DNA of 64,000 bases from Ignavibacteriales bacterium (GCA_016707285.1 JADJIA010000001.1:806001-870000); one strand, 5' to 3'; shown: positions 1 to 8,612, counted from the stretch's first letter. Translations and numbers: made by a program. The notes: generated by a model from the sequence alone, not told the origin.

Positions 1-968
1 AATAACTGGCTCGCCGAATCGATGTTTTGGATGGCAAAAGGAGAAATTCAATTAGCGATCCCCTACATGGTGCTTCAGGTTTCTCTTGCCTCGGTTCTCC
101 TGATAATTGTAGTCCTGGTCGGAAAAGCAAACTACCTGAAGACATGGCATAAATCGATCGATTTTCAGGAAAACACCCGTAAAAAAGCAGAGGCTCAAAA
201 GTTTTTTCATTTGAAAAACCTTCAATATTCAAAAATCCACTCACTGATGTGTTATTAAAACGGGATTTTCATCTTTTCCTTCGTGAGCCGGCACAGATAA
301 TTCACTTCTCGGTCCTGTTTTTCCTGATACTTGTCTTTGTCTCAAGCCTTCCGGGTCTCTCGATGATGGCATCCAAACGGGTTGTACTATTCACTTTTGT
401 TTTCCTGGCAGTTTATATATTTAACATCTTTTTTATCATCACGATCTCGCTCCGTTATGTTTTTCCTTTGGTCAGCATGGAGGGCAATGTGATCTGGAAG
501 ATAAAATCTGCCCCAATTGATACAGGTAAACTGTTAAATCGAAGACTTGCTACACCACTTTTGGTTATAATGTTGCTGTCCCAGTTTATGTCAATTTTTA
601 TTGTTGGAAGGTTTTCCGGTCATCTTATCATTCCGATGTCAGTTGTGTCATTTGCATCCACATTTTTTCTTGCTATGATGAGTTTTGGAATGGGTGGTTT
701 GTTCATCGATTTAAAAGAGAAAAACCCTGTAAGACTTTCATCTTCACAGGGAGCATCAATTTCATTTTTATTCAGTATGATCTATCTTGTTATCCTGATA
801 ATTTTTCTTTTCATTCCTCTTTCTGATTTTTTCACGGGCTACCTCCGCCACAGAATTTATGAAACAGCCGCAGTTTATAAAATTTCGGGAGTCATTTTGA
901 TCCTCTCGCTCATCGGCGGGTATCTGTTTTATCGGATTGGAGTCAGGTCGTTTGAGAAGGATGTGTAG
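1..968 (+). pseudogene. ABC-2-like integral membrane permease, 5'-partial, frameshifted
   Basis: A hydrophobic multi-spanning protein whose beginning lies before the window. Frame 1 is open from base 1 to the stop at 256-258. The second part (to 968) reads in frame 3 and can be followed upstream to about 183, giving KPSIFKNPLTDVLLKRDFHL before the GTG at 249. The frames join if one T is added to the T6 run at 202-207, so this is probably one gene missing a base. The second part has about six membrane segments and the pattern RDFHLFLREPAQ, then FPLVSMEGNVIWKIKSAP, which resembles the putative ABC exporter membrane subunit family (ABC_tran_2). The partner ATPase would lie upstream, outside the window. 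Substrate unknown. It converges on a small minus-strand gene 6 bases beyond its stop. Confidence 0.6.
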
Positions 969-974
969 CGAAGG

Positions 975-1202
975 TTATGTATCCAGAGAAGGATCATTGT
1001 TCGGTTCCCTGTAAACAAGTTTCATTACCTTTTGCATCCGTTGCGGAATCTCAGGGTGCATATCCAGATATTGTTGGAGAAGGAAAAAACAGGCATCAAG
1101 TTTTTCAGAATAACTCTTCTTCGACCAGTATTCCAGATCCTGGACTTCCTGCTCTTGCCGGGTTACGATGCTTATTTCTTTTTTAAGTTTAAATTCAGCC
1201 AT
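975..1202 (-). CDS. small conserved hypothetical protein (75 aa)
   Basis: A charged 75-residue protein starting MAEFKLKKEI. An in-frame ATG five codons upstream (1217) is possible, but the inner ATG gives the more natural N-terminus. The central part (EVQDLEYWSKKSYSEKLDACFFL) resembles small proteins often encoded beside nucleotidyltransferase-like toxin genes, with a D-L-x-Y-W block followed by an arginine/lysine-rich end. No such partner is adjacent here, so a toxin-antitoxin role is only a guess. Two overlapping plus-strand frames look like shadows. No signal peptide or membrane segment is seen. Confidence 0.5.
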   Translation of the reverse strand: MAEFKLKKEISIVTRQEQEVQDLEYWSKKSYSEKLDACFFLLQQYLDMHPEIPQRMQKVMKLVYREPNNDPSLDT

Positions 1203-1256
1203 GTTGCAATATAACAAATTATGATTGGATTATGGAGCCGGATTATCCCTAATTAA

Positions 1257-1301
1257 GACAAAAAAAAGGACAATCTGCCACCCAAATGACGAGATTGTCC
1301 T
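1257..1301 (-). terminator. Rho-independent terminator after the 1327-1977 gene
   Basis: Arms AGGACAATCT (1267-1276) and AGATTGTCCT (1292-1301) are perfectly complementary over 10 bp with a 15-base loop. The run of A residues at 1260-1267 becomes the U tract on the minus strand, the orientation expected for the secreted-protein gene ending at 1327. Confidence 0.8.
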
Positions 1302-1326
1302 GAAATTTTAACCGGAAAAAGTCAGA

Positions 1327-1977
1327 CTATGCCGAGCAATCGCAGTCGTCTGACAAAATGAGGTACCATTTTTTGTCGATCTTTGCAAAATAGAATTGTT
1401 TTACGATCCACTTATCAACAAGAATAACCACTTTCATTACCTGAGCAGATTTATATTTCGCAGGTAGTGAAAAAGCCACTGCTTTTTCCTTTTCGTGATT
1501 CCAGTATTGTGGAAACTTTTTAAGTTTTTCGTAATAAACACCGTTTTTGTCTTTTGACTCTTCACAGGAACCCTTTTTAGGCATTTTATTATAAAATTTT
1601 AGGCCGGTAATGTCATTCATTTCCCAACCAACTTCCTGTGGCACCATTACTCCATAGTTGTTATCTTTCTCCAGGACACAGAATGCTCCCGGATTTGTGG
1701 CACGAGCAAACCCGACAACGGGATGGAAAAAATTGGTAACTGCCTTGTCACCTTCAAACAGTAACTTGTTAAAATTATTCTGATAGTAGGTTTGTTCTAA
1801 AAAATATTTCAGGAATTTTGGAAAATCTGCCTGATTTCTGAGTTTATCATTTGAAGTCTGCGAGGTTTTGGTGACTTCTTTATCACCCTCTTTTTTGGTA
1901 TCCTGAGCTGTTAATGTTGTTGCCATAAAAACACAAATTAATGACATAACGATCAACGATGATTTTATTTTTTTCAT
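1327..1977 (-). CDS. exported hypothetical protein (216 aa)
   Basis: Starts MKKIKSSLIVMSLICVFMAT with a clear signal peptide (two lysines, hydrophobic core, probable cleavage near TLTAQ, residues 21-25). The mature part begins with a lysine/threonine-rich linker to about residue 45, then a compact domain with several aromatics, and ends DDCDCSA. Cysteines near residues 100 and 137 and the C-terminal Cys-Asp-Cys pair could form disulfides or bind metal. I recognise no family. Its own terminator follows at 1257-1301. No sorting domain is present, so it probably stays in the periplasm. Confidence 0.65.
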   Translation of the reverse strand: MKKIKSSLIVMSLICVFMATTLTAQDTKKEGDKEVTKTSQTSNDKLRNQADFPKFLKYFLEQTYYQNNFNKLLFEGDKAVTNFFHPVVGFARATNPGAFCVLEKDNNYGVMVPQEVGWEMNDITGLKFYNKMPKKGSCEESKDKNGVYYEKLKKFPQYWNHEKEKAVAFSLPAKYKSAQVMKVVILVDKWIVKQFYFAKIDKKWYLILSDDCDCSA

Positions 1978-2021
1978 TACTGTTCCATATTAACTGTTGT
2001 TAGAAGTTTAAGAATAAATGT

Positions 2022-2855
2022 TTATTCATATTTTACTGCTGTTCTTACTGATTTAGTAATCTTTGTATCTTTCAACGCGGCTCCAATTTCTCCTTCATGA
2101 TTATTGTAGATGATTTCCTGCAATAAATCTCCTGAATATTGAAATGAAGTGATCTCTGTTATTCCACCTTGATAAATTTTCATTTCGGATAGTCTCTCAC
2201 TCGAATCATAAGTATTATCCATCCCTATATTGTGGGAATAGACATTTGTGGTTCGGCCATATTTATCAGCGATAGTTGACATAGTTGTGTTTGTGTCTTT
2301 TGCAACAAAAACACCATCATCCCACACAATCTGGATGGCATCTGCTTCACCAAACATAAGCTCGATTTTAGTCAGTTTTTCTTCGGTATAGTTGAAATTG
2401 TAGAGAAGTTTGTATTCGCCTTCGAGATAATTAATTGTAATTATCCTCCCTTTTGTGTCTCGTTTGATTTCAAGGAAATTACCCCGGTCATCCTTAGACC
2501 CAACAAAAAGACCATATTCATAAATGAAGTTAGTGGTAACTCTGGCAGTTTCTTCTGCTCCGGGAAATGGTGAGGTATGAGTTGATGAGGTTAATCGTCC
2601 TGTTGAATCGTAGTAGAAGACAGTTGAATCAAAAGCGATTGGAATCCGGTCGGTCAAACTGCTGTTATCATAGGAAACATAAGTTTCTTTTTTAACACTG
2701 TTTTTTTTAATTGCAGTCTGCCAGTCGGGCAGGAACTTATCTCTAATATTGTTTGAATAATGCAGATAAACGAGCACATTCTCAGGGATAAAATCCTGTG
2801 AATATGAGCTCATATACAACCCCATTAAAAGTATCAATAAATATTTCTGTAACAT
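2022..2855 (-). CDS. exported YD-like repeat protein, paralogue of the 6205-7044 gene
   Basis: A secreted protein of about 277 residues. The ATG at 2855 is chosen because the GAGGA ribosome site just upstream is about 10 bases from it; the ATG at 2864 would sit directly on that site. The signal peptide ends near SYSQDF. The middle shows phrases such as YYDSTGRL, RDTKGRI and YDSSERLSEM, which recall degenerate YD/RHS-type strands. The protein shares length, signal peptide, N-terminal layout (a helix ending in a ...LxPxxxxxIKxx segment) and D-x-x-GR-phrases with the gene at 6205-7044, so the two are paralogues flanking nrfHA. Function unknown. Confidence 0.65.
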   Translation of the reverse strand: MLQKYLLILLMGLYMSSYSQDFIPENVLVYLHYSNNIRDKFLPDWQTAIKKNSVKKETYVSYDNSSLTDRIPIAFDSTVFYYDSTGRLTSSTHTSPFPGAEETARVTTNFIYEYGLFVGSKDDRGNFLEIKRDTKGRIITINYLEGEYKLLYNFNYTEEKLTKIELMFGEADAIQIVWDDGVFVAKDTNTTMSTIADKYGRTTNVYSHNIGMDNTYDSSERLSEMKIYQGGITEITSFQYSGDLLQEIIYNNHEGEIGAALKDTKITKSVRTAVKYE

Positions 2856-2921
2856 TATTACCATTCCTCAAAATAAATTTAATCTTATATGTAACATAAT
2901 AAATGGTTTTGCACAAAACAC

Positions 2922-2955
2922 AAAAAAAGGTCGCCACTCTCTCGAATGACGACCT
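2922..2955 (-). terminator. second copy of the nrfA terminator
   Basis: Identical hairpin to the proximal copy with a seven-base A tract (2922-2928), produced by the 74-bp duplication. It lies between nrfA and the promoter region of the exported protein gene starting at 2855. Confidence 0.8.
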
Positions 2956-2994
2956 AAAAATTATTGGATTATTGCATTATTGAATTACTGCATT

Positions 2995-3029
2995 AAAAAA
3001 AAGGTCGCCACTCTCTCGAATGACGACCT
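2995..3029 (-). terminator. Rho-independent terminator after nrfA (proximal copy)
   Basis: Stem AGGTCG (3002-3007) with CGACCT (3024-3029). The A tract at 2995-3002 gives a U tract on the minus strand. It lies about 37 bases after the nrfA stop. An identical hairpin 74 bp further on (2922-2955) provides a second terminator in series. Confidence 0.85.
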
Positions 3030-3066
3030 AAAAATTATTGGATTATTGCATTATTGGATTACTGCA

Positions 3067-4551
3067 TTAATAGGCGTACAAAAATCCCTGCCGTTTTCGC
3101 GCTTCCTCATCCCATTGTTTTGCAACGGTTTTGAGGAATTCTTCCTTGTCGGCAACCATCGCAGGAATATCGAACCCAAGTATCGCCTGTGCTTTTGCTT
3201 TGGTTGAAAAGTCAGGTAGGGCGACAGGATATGTTTTCCCGTGTTTTATTAAAATAATTGCGAGAGCTTTTCGAGCCTCTTCAGCTTTTGCCAGGGAGGT
3301 ACCCACTACGCGTAATGCTTCAACGGGAGCATGGAATCCAAGTCCGTTTGCAGCAGCCACCCAGTCCCATCTCCATTGAGCATGTCTGATCAGTTTAAGC
3401 GCGGGTTTCATTTCTTCAGGCGTGGCGCCGGCATCCCAGGCAGCTTTGGCTTCGAGATGGGCTGAAGCGATTGCTTTTTCAGCAATTCTTCTCAACTCTT
3501 CAACTCTGTCCTGTCTGTCATAAACATCCTGAATCAGGCTCTCGGTCTCCTCGCGATGACATACCTGGCAACTGTTTGCCACATTAGCCAACGGACTCTG
3601 GATATGATGATCTGTGAACTTGATACCACCCTCAGATTTGTAAGGCATGTGACAATCGGAGCACGAAACTCCTCTTTTGGCGTGAATTCCCGTCATAAAA
3701 AGTTCATAATCAGGGTGTTGTGCTTTCAGCATAGGAGCTTTGGAAAGCTTGTGCTCCCAATCTTTGTAGTCCATTTTATCGTAATAGGCTTCCATTGAAT
3801 CGGCGCTAAAGCCGTTATCCCAAGGGAAAGTCAGATATTTTTCGTCGCCTTTGAAAAAATATTCCACATGACACTGAGCACAAACAAGTGATCTCATCTC
3901 TTGTCTTGATGCTTTGGTGATATCTTTACCTCTTCTTTGGAAGGCTTCTACAAGTGCGGGTCGTGTGATCCTGAGGTTCATACTTTTTGGATCATGACAG
4001 TCCTGGCAACCAATCGGGTTAACAATCTCAGCGCCCTTGTCTTTCCATTTTCCTTTGTAAAACTCTGCGGCACCAACTTTTGCCATAACTCTCGGCACAT
4101 CTGTACTCTTACAACTCCAACATGTTGCAGGCTGCGGACTGTCTTTAACTCCCCCTGTTCTCAGGGTATTTCTGATATCCCGGATTGCATGCCCATGTCC
4201 TCTGCCCTGTTTGTAATCTTTGGCAAAAGCATATCCCGCCCACATTATTACCAATTCAGGGTATTTTTCAAGGTAATCGATATCTTTTGATCCGCCGTGT
4301 TTACTGGCGAAATTAGTATCGAGCGTTTTCATATAGGTTTCATATTCGCGCGGGTAATTTTCGCCCCACACTTCATTTCTCGGCTCCCAATCTGCGATCG
4401 GTTTAACAGCCTGAAGTGTAAAGCTCTCAGCCCTTCTCTCAACAACAGTTGATGCAAAAAGACCAAGTAAAAAGACAACTAATACAGTGGCGAGAAAAAA
4501 GACCCAGCCAAGCCATGGTTTTTCTTTTAATAATGTAGAAACAGGTTTCAT
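3067..4551 (-). CDS. nrfA: ammonia-forming cytochrome c nitrite reductase, catalytic subunit
   Basis: Pentahaem NrfA (494 aa), reducing nitrite to ammonium with six electrons on the periplasmic side. The active-site haem motif is the typical CWSCK (C144, C147, K148); four CxxCH motifs follow: CQDCH (182), CAQCH (224), CSDCH (297) and CQVCH (328). The conserved distal/calcium region is seen as FTDHH after haem 4. The N-terminus has one membrane segment (about residues 13-34), an uncleaved anchor or signal sequence. Length is normal for the family. It lies 14 bases after nrfH in the same operon and ends in a duplicated terminator. No NrfEFG-type assembly genes are in the window. Confidence 0.97.
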   Translation of the reverse strand: MKPVSTLLKEKPWLGWVFFLATVLVVFLLGLFASTVVERRAESFTLQAVKPIADWEPRNEVWGENYPREYETYMKTLDTNFASKHGGSKDIDYLEKYPELVIMWAGYAFAKDYKQGRGHGHAIRDIRNTLRTGGVKDSPQPATCWSCKSTDVPRVMAKVGAAEFYKGKWKDKGAEIVNPIGCQDCHDPKSMNLRITRPALVEAFQRRGKDITKASRQEMRSLVCAQCHVEYFFKGDEKYLTFPWDNGFSADSMEAYYDKMDYKDWEHKLSKAPMLKAQHPDYELFMTGIHAKRGVSCSDCHMPYKSEGGIKFTDHHIQSPLANVANSCQVCHREETESLIQDVYDRQDRVEELRRIAEKAIASAHLEAKAAWDAGATPEEMKPALKLIRHAQWRWDWVAAANGLGFHAPVEALRVVGTSLAKAEEARKALAIILIKHGKTYPVALPDFSTKAKAQAILGFDIPAMVADKEEFLKTVAKQWDEEARKRQGFLYAY

Positions 4552-4565
4552 TTATTCCTCAGATA

Positions 4566-5159
4566 CTATTTTGAAGTGTTTGTTTTTAACCAATCCGGTA
4601 CAACCGGTGTAAGTCCGGGTACCTTGGCATCCGGTGTTGAAGAGAGTGAATTCACTCTTCCATGGGGCACATCACGGTGGCAGTCCCAACAGTAAACGCC
4701 CTCGATATCTATCGATCTGTTGCCTGTCTCATAACCTCTGTTTGAGATTGGATGGATTGTATTGTCGTGGCATCTGATACAGTTAGCCTGAACAGCCTCT
4801 TTCCCGGCATCTTTTATTTTGATGACCTGCGGTTCGAGTCTGAAAGTGAACATGTAGGAATGCCTCATCCCATCCTGGGCTTTAAAGAAATATTTCGAAA
4901 AAACATTGTCCTGCGGAACATGGCAATCGTTGCATACCGTGAACCTTCCGTGGCTGCCTCTCTCCCAAGTGGCATAGTAAGAGTTCATCACATGACAATT
5001 GATACAGGCTTCAGGCTTGTCGGATGCATACGATATTGCGTTCGATACATATAGAACATGAAATCCGAGACCAAAAAATATACCAAGTGCAATGATGACG
5101 GGAAAACGCCAATTTTGGGGTGGAACTAAAATATTGAGTAACTTTTTTATTACTCTCAT
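4566..5159 (-). CDS. nrfH: NrfH, tetrahaem quinol-oxidising membrane cytochrome
   Basis: NapC/NirT-family cytochrome of 197 residues that passes electrons from menaquinol to NrfA. One N-terminal transmembrane helix (about 18-38) is followed by four CxxCH motifs: CINCH, CNDCH, CIRCH and CWDCH. The first is followed by MNSYY, matching the methionine-ligated haem 1 of NrfH. Together with the adjacent nrfA (14-base gap) it forms the standard nrfHA operon. The 377-base upstream region holds two TATACC-N6-GGTATA palindromes that may bind its regulator. Confidence 0.95.
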   Translation of the reverse strand: MRVIKKLLNILVPPQNWRFPVIIALGIFFGLGFHVLYVSNAISYASDKPEACINCHVMNSYYATWERGSHGRFTVCNDCHVPQDNVFSKYFFKAQDGMRHSYMFTFRLEPQVIKIKDAGKEAVQANCIRCHDNTIHPISNRGYETGNRSIDIEGVYCWDCHRDVPHGRVNSLSSTPDAKVPGLTPVVPDWLKTNTSK

Positions 5160-5341
5160 TCCATTCTTTCTTATTGTTGTTGATAATCAGAATTTACAAT
5201 CTGCTTATAATAAAACTACAAAAAACTTAAATTGTATGCAAGAATAATCTTTCGAAAGATACAAATTATTTTAGAATTGTAAAATATATTTAGGGATTTT
5301 TTTTGAGGGGGAAGGAATTAGATTGTAGTAGGATAATAACA

Positions 5342-5403
5342 ATTTATACCTTCTCGGGTATAAATAACCAATCCAAACGCAATATTATACCCTTTCAGGT
5401 ATA
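5342..5403. promoter_or_regulatory. paired palindromes upstream of nrfHA
   Basis: Two palindromes share the core TATACC-N6-GGTATA. The first (5342-5365) has perfect 9-base arms, ATTTATACC and GGTATAAAT; the second (5386-5403) keeps 6-base arms. Their centres are 41 bp apart, close to four helical turns, as expected for two regulator dimers on one DNA face. They lie about 185-245 bases before the nrfH start in a 377-base gap with no gene. The regulator is unknown; an Rrf2- or Crp/Fnr-type nitrosative or redox sensor would fit nrf, but the motif alone does not decide. Confidence 0.55.
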
Positions 5404-5536
5404 TTTTTATAATAAACTTTTTGCTTCGGAAGGATATGATTTAATAACTTGAGCAAAAAAATGAAGTTTTTTGCAAAAATAAATTCCAATAAAAATTATT
5501 TGGTTATCATATGTGTGAATCATTTAAGACTTCAAT

Positions 5537-6058
5537 TCAACTGCTCGAAGTCCATAAACTAAACTTTTCATAAAGAAATATTTTTATCCCCATTTCAGTC
5601 TGACTTTTTCTGAGTTTGGCCTTTTTTTTGCGATCGGTTAAATCCTCGTTTAACGATGTAAAAAATTGCGCTGTAACAATAAGACTGAATATATTGTAAG
5701 GTGGGTGCGCAACAGGGGCATATCCTTCTTTAAACAATTTCATAAACAAGTGAAGTTTGGACAAATCACCATCACCACAAATTACTGCTATTTTCCCTCT
5801 GAAACCATAAATAGCGCCCGAATTGTTTTCCAAATTATTGATTTCCGGCAGATACTGTTTGGACAAGCTATTATCTTCCGGGTGACCAAGGATAATTAAA
5901 TAATCGACATTATCCATTATCGACTTATCCTCTTCAAATGATGTTACAGTCATACACGAACTTTCGAAAAAATCCATTTTGGAGATATGACCGGTTAATC
6001 GCGATGCTAAATCCAGGTATCTTGATGTGGTAACTACTAATATTTTTTTACTTGACAT
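5537..6058 (-). CDS. hypothetical protein with flavodoxin-like alternating pattern
   Basis: About 173 residues from the ATG at 6058 (MSSKKILVVTTSRYLDLASR); a TTG four codons earlier is the longest frame. The sequence alternates hydrophobic strands (KILVVTT, DYLIILGHP, KIAVICGDGD) with helices, recalling a Rossmann or flavodoxin-like fold, but no cofactor motif is recognisable. The C-terminal third is lysine-rich (TDRKKKAKLRKSQ). No signal peptide, so cytoplasmic. It is upstream of and co-oriented with nrfHA, but a 377-base gap with palindromes separates them. Confidence 0.55.
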   Translation of the reverse strand: MSSKKILVVTTSRYLDLASRLTGHISKMDFFESSCMTVTSFEEDKSIMDNVDYLIILGHPEDNSLSKQYLPEINNLENNSGAIYGFRGKIAVICGDGDLSKLHLFMKLFKEGYAPVAHPPYNIFSLIVTAQFFTSLNEDLTDRKKKAKLRKSQTEMGIKIFLYEKFSLWTSSS

Positions 6059-6143
6059 AAATTTTTGCAACTAAAATTTAGAATTAATCAACCGTTAAAA
6101 TAGTAATTGTTTAAACTTAATCATGACCCATACAATAAAACAT

Positions 6144-6166
6144 AAAAACCCCGGGAGCACCGGGGT
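6144..6166 (-). terminator. Rho-independent terminator after the 6205-7044 gene
   Basis: GC-rich hairpin ACCCCG (6148-6153) / CGGGGT (6161-6166) with a 7-base loop. The AAAAA at 6144-6148 gives the U tract on the minus strand. Confidence 0.85.
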
Positions 6167-6204
6167 CTTTGAATTTCAATTTTACAAATCAGAGGATGCG
6201 TAAA

Positions 6205-7044
6205 TTATTTCCCGTCCCGGTAGATTCTGTGGATTGTTGTTGTTATAATTCCTTCCAATGTATCTTCGATATAATTACTGTCGGTTTTTTGAAGTAGATA
6301 CATTAAACCATCTTTATATTCGATTGTAACTTTAGTGTTAAAACCTTCACCACCACCTTCGGTTAAAGTCCATCTGTCTCTGGTATCATAAGCCACGGAA
6401 ACACCCGCCTCATGCCATGTTATTTGCCATGGTCTGCCGTACTCGTCATATTTCCCCTCAAATCTGTTCATTATTTCGCCTGTCTTTTTTGCTTCAACCA
6501 TGTATCCTCCCTCCAAATAAATTTTACCCGCTTTTTGGAGCACTCCCTTTTTATATGTGTAGGCAATATTGTCAGCTTTGGTGATTTTACCGTTTTTGTC
6601 TCTGGTAAAGGTACGGAGCGTCTTTTTGTCACCCTTTATTTTAACAAGATTCCCCTTTTTATCGTATTCAAAAAAGAGCGATGACGGTTTTGAGTCTGCC
6701 TTTTTTACTCTATCGTTTACTGTTATCGAAGTTAATCTGCCCTCTTTATCGTATTCGCACAAAGTACTGTCTAAAAGTGTTTCAGTTTTATCACTTTGGG
6801 TCATTGATGAAACATGCAGTTCAGCCATAATACCAAACTCTTTTATTGTTTTAGCATAATAGGGCATCAGTTTTTCGCGTATCACGGGATCAAGTCTGAA
6901 ATCAGTGATTTTGGTGTTGTTATAAGTGCGGACTGATTCAAAATCCAACTGTGGAAACGGTTCAGTAAGGATAAAATCCTGTGCGGTGAGACTTGTTGCG
7001 ATTAAAACAAAAAATGCTGCTGCTGAAAAAAGAAATTTTTTCAT
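6205..7044 (-). CDS. exported YD-like repeat protein, paralogue of the 2022-2855 gene
   Basis: A 279-residue secreted protein with signal peptide MKKFLFSAAAFFVLIATSLT and cleavage near TAQ (residues 20-22). It contains repeated phrases of the kind YDKEGRL, YDKKGNLVKIKG, RDKNGKITKA and YDEYGRPWQI, about one every 30-45 residues, reminiscent of RHS/YD or MORN-like beta repeats. It lacks a polymorphic-toxin C-terminus and the sorting domain. Same architecture and length as the other paralogue on the far side of nrfHA. Function unknown; probably periplasmic or outer-membrane facing. Confidence 0.65.
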   Translation of the reverse strand: MKKFLFSAAAFFVLIATSLTAQDFILTEPFPQLDFESVRTYNNTKITDFRLDPVIREKLMPYYAKTIKEFGIMAELHVSSMTQSDKTETLLDSTLCEYDKEGRLTSITVNDRVKKADSKPSSLFFEYDKKGNLVKIKGDKKTLRTFTRDKNGKITKADNIAYTYKKGVLQKAGKIYLEGGYMVEAKKTGEIMNRFEGKYDEYGRPWQITWHEAGVSVAYDTRDRWTLTEGGGEGFNTKVTIEYKDGLMYLLQKTDSNYIEDTLEGIITTTIHRIYRDGK

Positions 7045-7140
7045 AAGTGTCCTTTATAATTGGTTAAATAAATCGGTTAAAACTCGCAAAAATATTTTCT
7101 TGCTATACTAAATTAAAGATATTTATTTACAAATTAAAAA

Positions 7141-7174
7141 CTAAAAACCAATGATAACAAAATCATGTTACCAT
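7141..7174 (-). terminator. possible terminator after the feo operon
   Basis: Imperfect hairpin ATGATAAC (7151-7158) / GTTACCAT (7167-7174), one mismatch, followed on the minus strand by a short T-rich stretch (AAAAA at 7144-7148 on the plus strand). It is the only stem-loop seen between the feoB membrane subunit and the next gene, and is weaker than the other terminators here. Confidence 0.35.
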
Positions 7175-7211
7175 CGGCCTGGAAATATTTTGATAATGTA
7201 AGTTGGACCCC

Positions 7212-8612
7212 CTACATCCTCCAGATAAAAGCAATTATAAATGTTAGAACCAACCCCATAACAATTGGTAAAAAGGTTGAGACAAGGGTCCACTTAACTG
7301 AACCTGTCTCTTTGTAGATCGTATATATAGTTGTTGAACAGGGGTTATGCAACAGGGAAAAAAGCATAATATTGATACCGGTGAGCAGGGTCCATCCTCC
7401 ATGCTGCAGTATTGTTGCAGTTTGAACATCATCAAGCTCAAACATTACCCCTGCACCCGAACCTGCTCCGGCAATTCTTGCTGACATTACGGTTAACATC
7501 AAGATTGTAGGAATAACTATCTCGTTTGCAGGAATTGCTATTACATACGCAAGAAATATCACGCCGTTTAAGCCAAAAATGACGGCAACGGGATCAACAG
7601 ATTTAATAAAATGTTCTGCAAGCGACGCATCCCCAACTGTGATGTTGGATATCAGCCAGATTACAAGTCCCGCGGGAACTGCAAATACTATCGCCCGCCA
7701 CAACACAAAAAGTGTTCTGTCGATTAAGGAGGTATAGAGCGTCTGTAAAATTCTTGGTGGTCTATATGGGGGTAACTCAAGACTAAAAGTCGAAATCTCA
7801 CCTTTTAAAACGGTGCGTGATAATCCCCATGAAACAACAAGACTGAGGAAAATCCCCAGTATCGCAATAAAAACAACTGCTCCTGCGGAAGCTATTCCGG
7901 CAATCCACGCCGGCGCTGCTGCTCCAATAAAGATTGTAGCCACAAGAATTTGTGTGGGCCATCTGCCATTACAAAGTGAAAAATTATTTGTGATTATTGC
8001 AATTAATCTTTCCCTGGGGGAATCGATAATCCGCGTGGCGACCACTCCGGCAGCGTTGCAACCAAAACCCATACTCATCGTAAGAGCCTGTTTCCCGTGG
8101 GCACCGGCTTTGCGAAAAATACCATCCAGATTAAAAGCCACTCGCGGAAGATAACCAAAATCCTCAAGTAAAGTAAACAAAGGAAAAAATATCATCATTG
8201 GTGGGAGCATTACACTGATTACCCATGCTCCGGCAAGATAGGCACCGTCAACCAATGCTCCCGAAAGCCACCATGGTGCTCCGATGGTTTCCATAGCCCC
8301 TTTTAGCCACGGATGACCCCAATCCACAAGTAATGTTGCAAGCCATCCAGAGGGATAGTTGGCACCAATAATCGTAATCCAGAAGATAACGGCAAGCATC
8401 AAAAACATCAACGGGAAACCAAATATGCGACTTGTGACCAATTTGTCAATTTTATTGTCAAGCTTAAACGCAACTTTGGAATCACCAATTTTTACAGCAT
8501 TTTTGGCTATATCTGCAGCTTCGGAATAAATCGATTCAACAAGATTGTCGTGAAAACTTTCACCCTGTTCAATCCGGATATTCCTTGCTGCCTCTAAAAT
8601 TTCATTTTTCAT
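7212..8612 (-). CDS. feoB: FeoB membrane (Gate) subunit encoded separately
   Basis: 466 residues corresponding to the C-terminal transport domain of FeoB: two Gate/nucleoside-recognition segments and about nine transmembrane helices. The conserved cysteine block reads GFGCNAAGVVATR (about residue 180) and FSLCNGRWPTQ (about 212), the CNAAGV variant rather than the usual GCxVPA. In most bacteria this domain is fused to the GTPase; here it begins at an ATG overlapping the stop of the GTPase gene (ATGA at 8609-8612), so the two are translationally coupled. It presumably forms the inner-membrane Fe(II) pore, though a Mn(II) preference cannot be excluded. Last gene of the four-gene operon. Confidence 0.9.
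   Translation of the reverse strand: MKNEILEAARNIRIEQGESFHDNLVESIYSEAADIAKNAVKIGDSKVAFKLDNKIDKLVTSRIFGFPLMFLMLAVIFWITIIGANYPSGWLATLLVDWGHPWLKGAMETIGAPWWLSGALVDGAYLAGAWVISVMLPPMMIFFPLFTLLEDFGYLPRVAFNLDGIFRKAGAHGKQALTMSMGFGCNAAGVVATRIIDSPRERLIAIITNNFSLCNGRWPTQILVATIFIGAAAPAWIAGIASAGAVVFIAILGIFLSLVVSWGLSRTVLKGEISTFSLELPPYRPPRILQTLYTSLIDRTLFVLWRAIVFAVPAGLVIWLISNITVGDASLAEHFIKSVDPVAVIFGLNGVIFLAYVIAIPANEIVIPTILMLTVMSARIAGAGSGAGVMFELDDVQTATILQHGGWTLLTGINIMLFSLLHNPCSTTIYTIYKETGSVKWTLVSTFLPIVMGLVLTFIIAFIWRM

Larger units (their letters stand above)
2922..3069. repeat. 74-bp direct tandem duplication carrying a terminator
   Basis: Two copies, 2922-2995 and 2996-3069, differ at one visible base (GAATTACTG versus GGATTACTG). 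Each carries the hairpin AGGTCG...CGACCT with an A7-8 tract, and each has an internal near-repeat (GGATTATTGCATTATT then GGATTACTGCATTAA). The nrfA stop codon (3067-3069) lies inside the last bases of the second copy, so the duplication event began at the end of nrfA. Confidence 0.9.

Noticed and set aside
202..207. Programmed -1 ribosomal frameshift in the permease
   Set aside because: The T6 run is not in a canonical X-XXY-YYZ phase and no downstream stem or pseudoknot was seen; a missing base is simpler.
977..1214. Plus-strand small genes opposite the 975-1202 gene
   Set aside because: Low-complexity translations with no ribosome site, fully overlapped by a better minus-strand frame.
8609..8612. 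Frameshift explaining the split FeoB
   Set aside because: The two parts overlap by a clean ATGA, the GTPase ends after its helical domain and the pore protein has its own proper start; no broken coding sense is seen at the junction.
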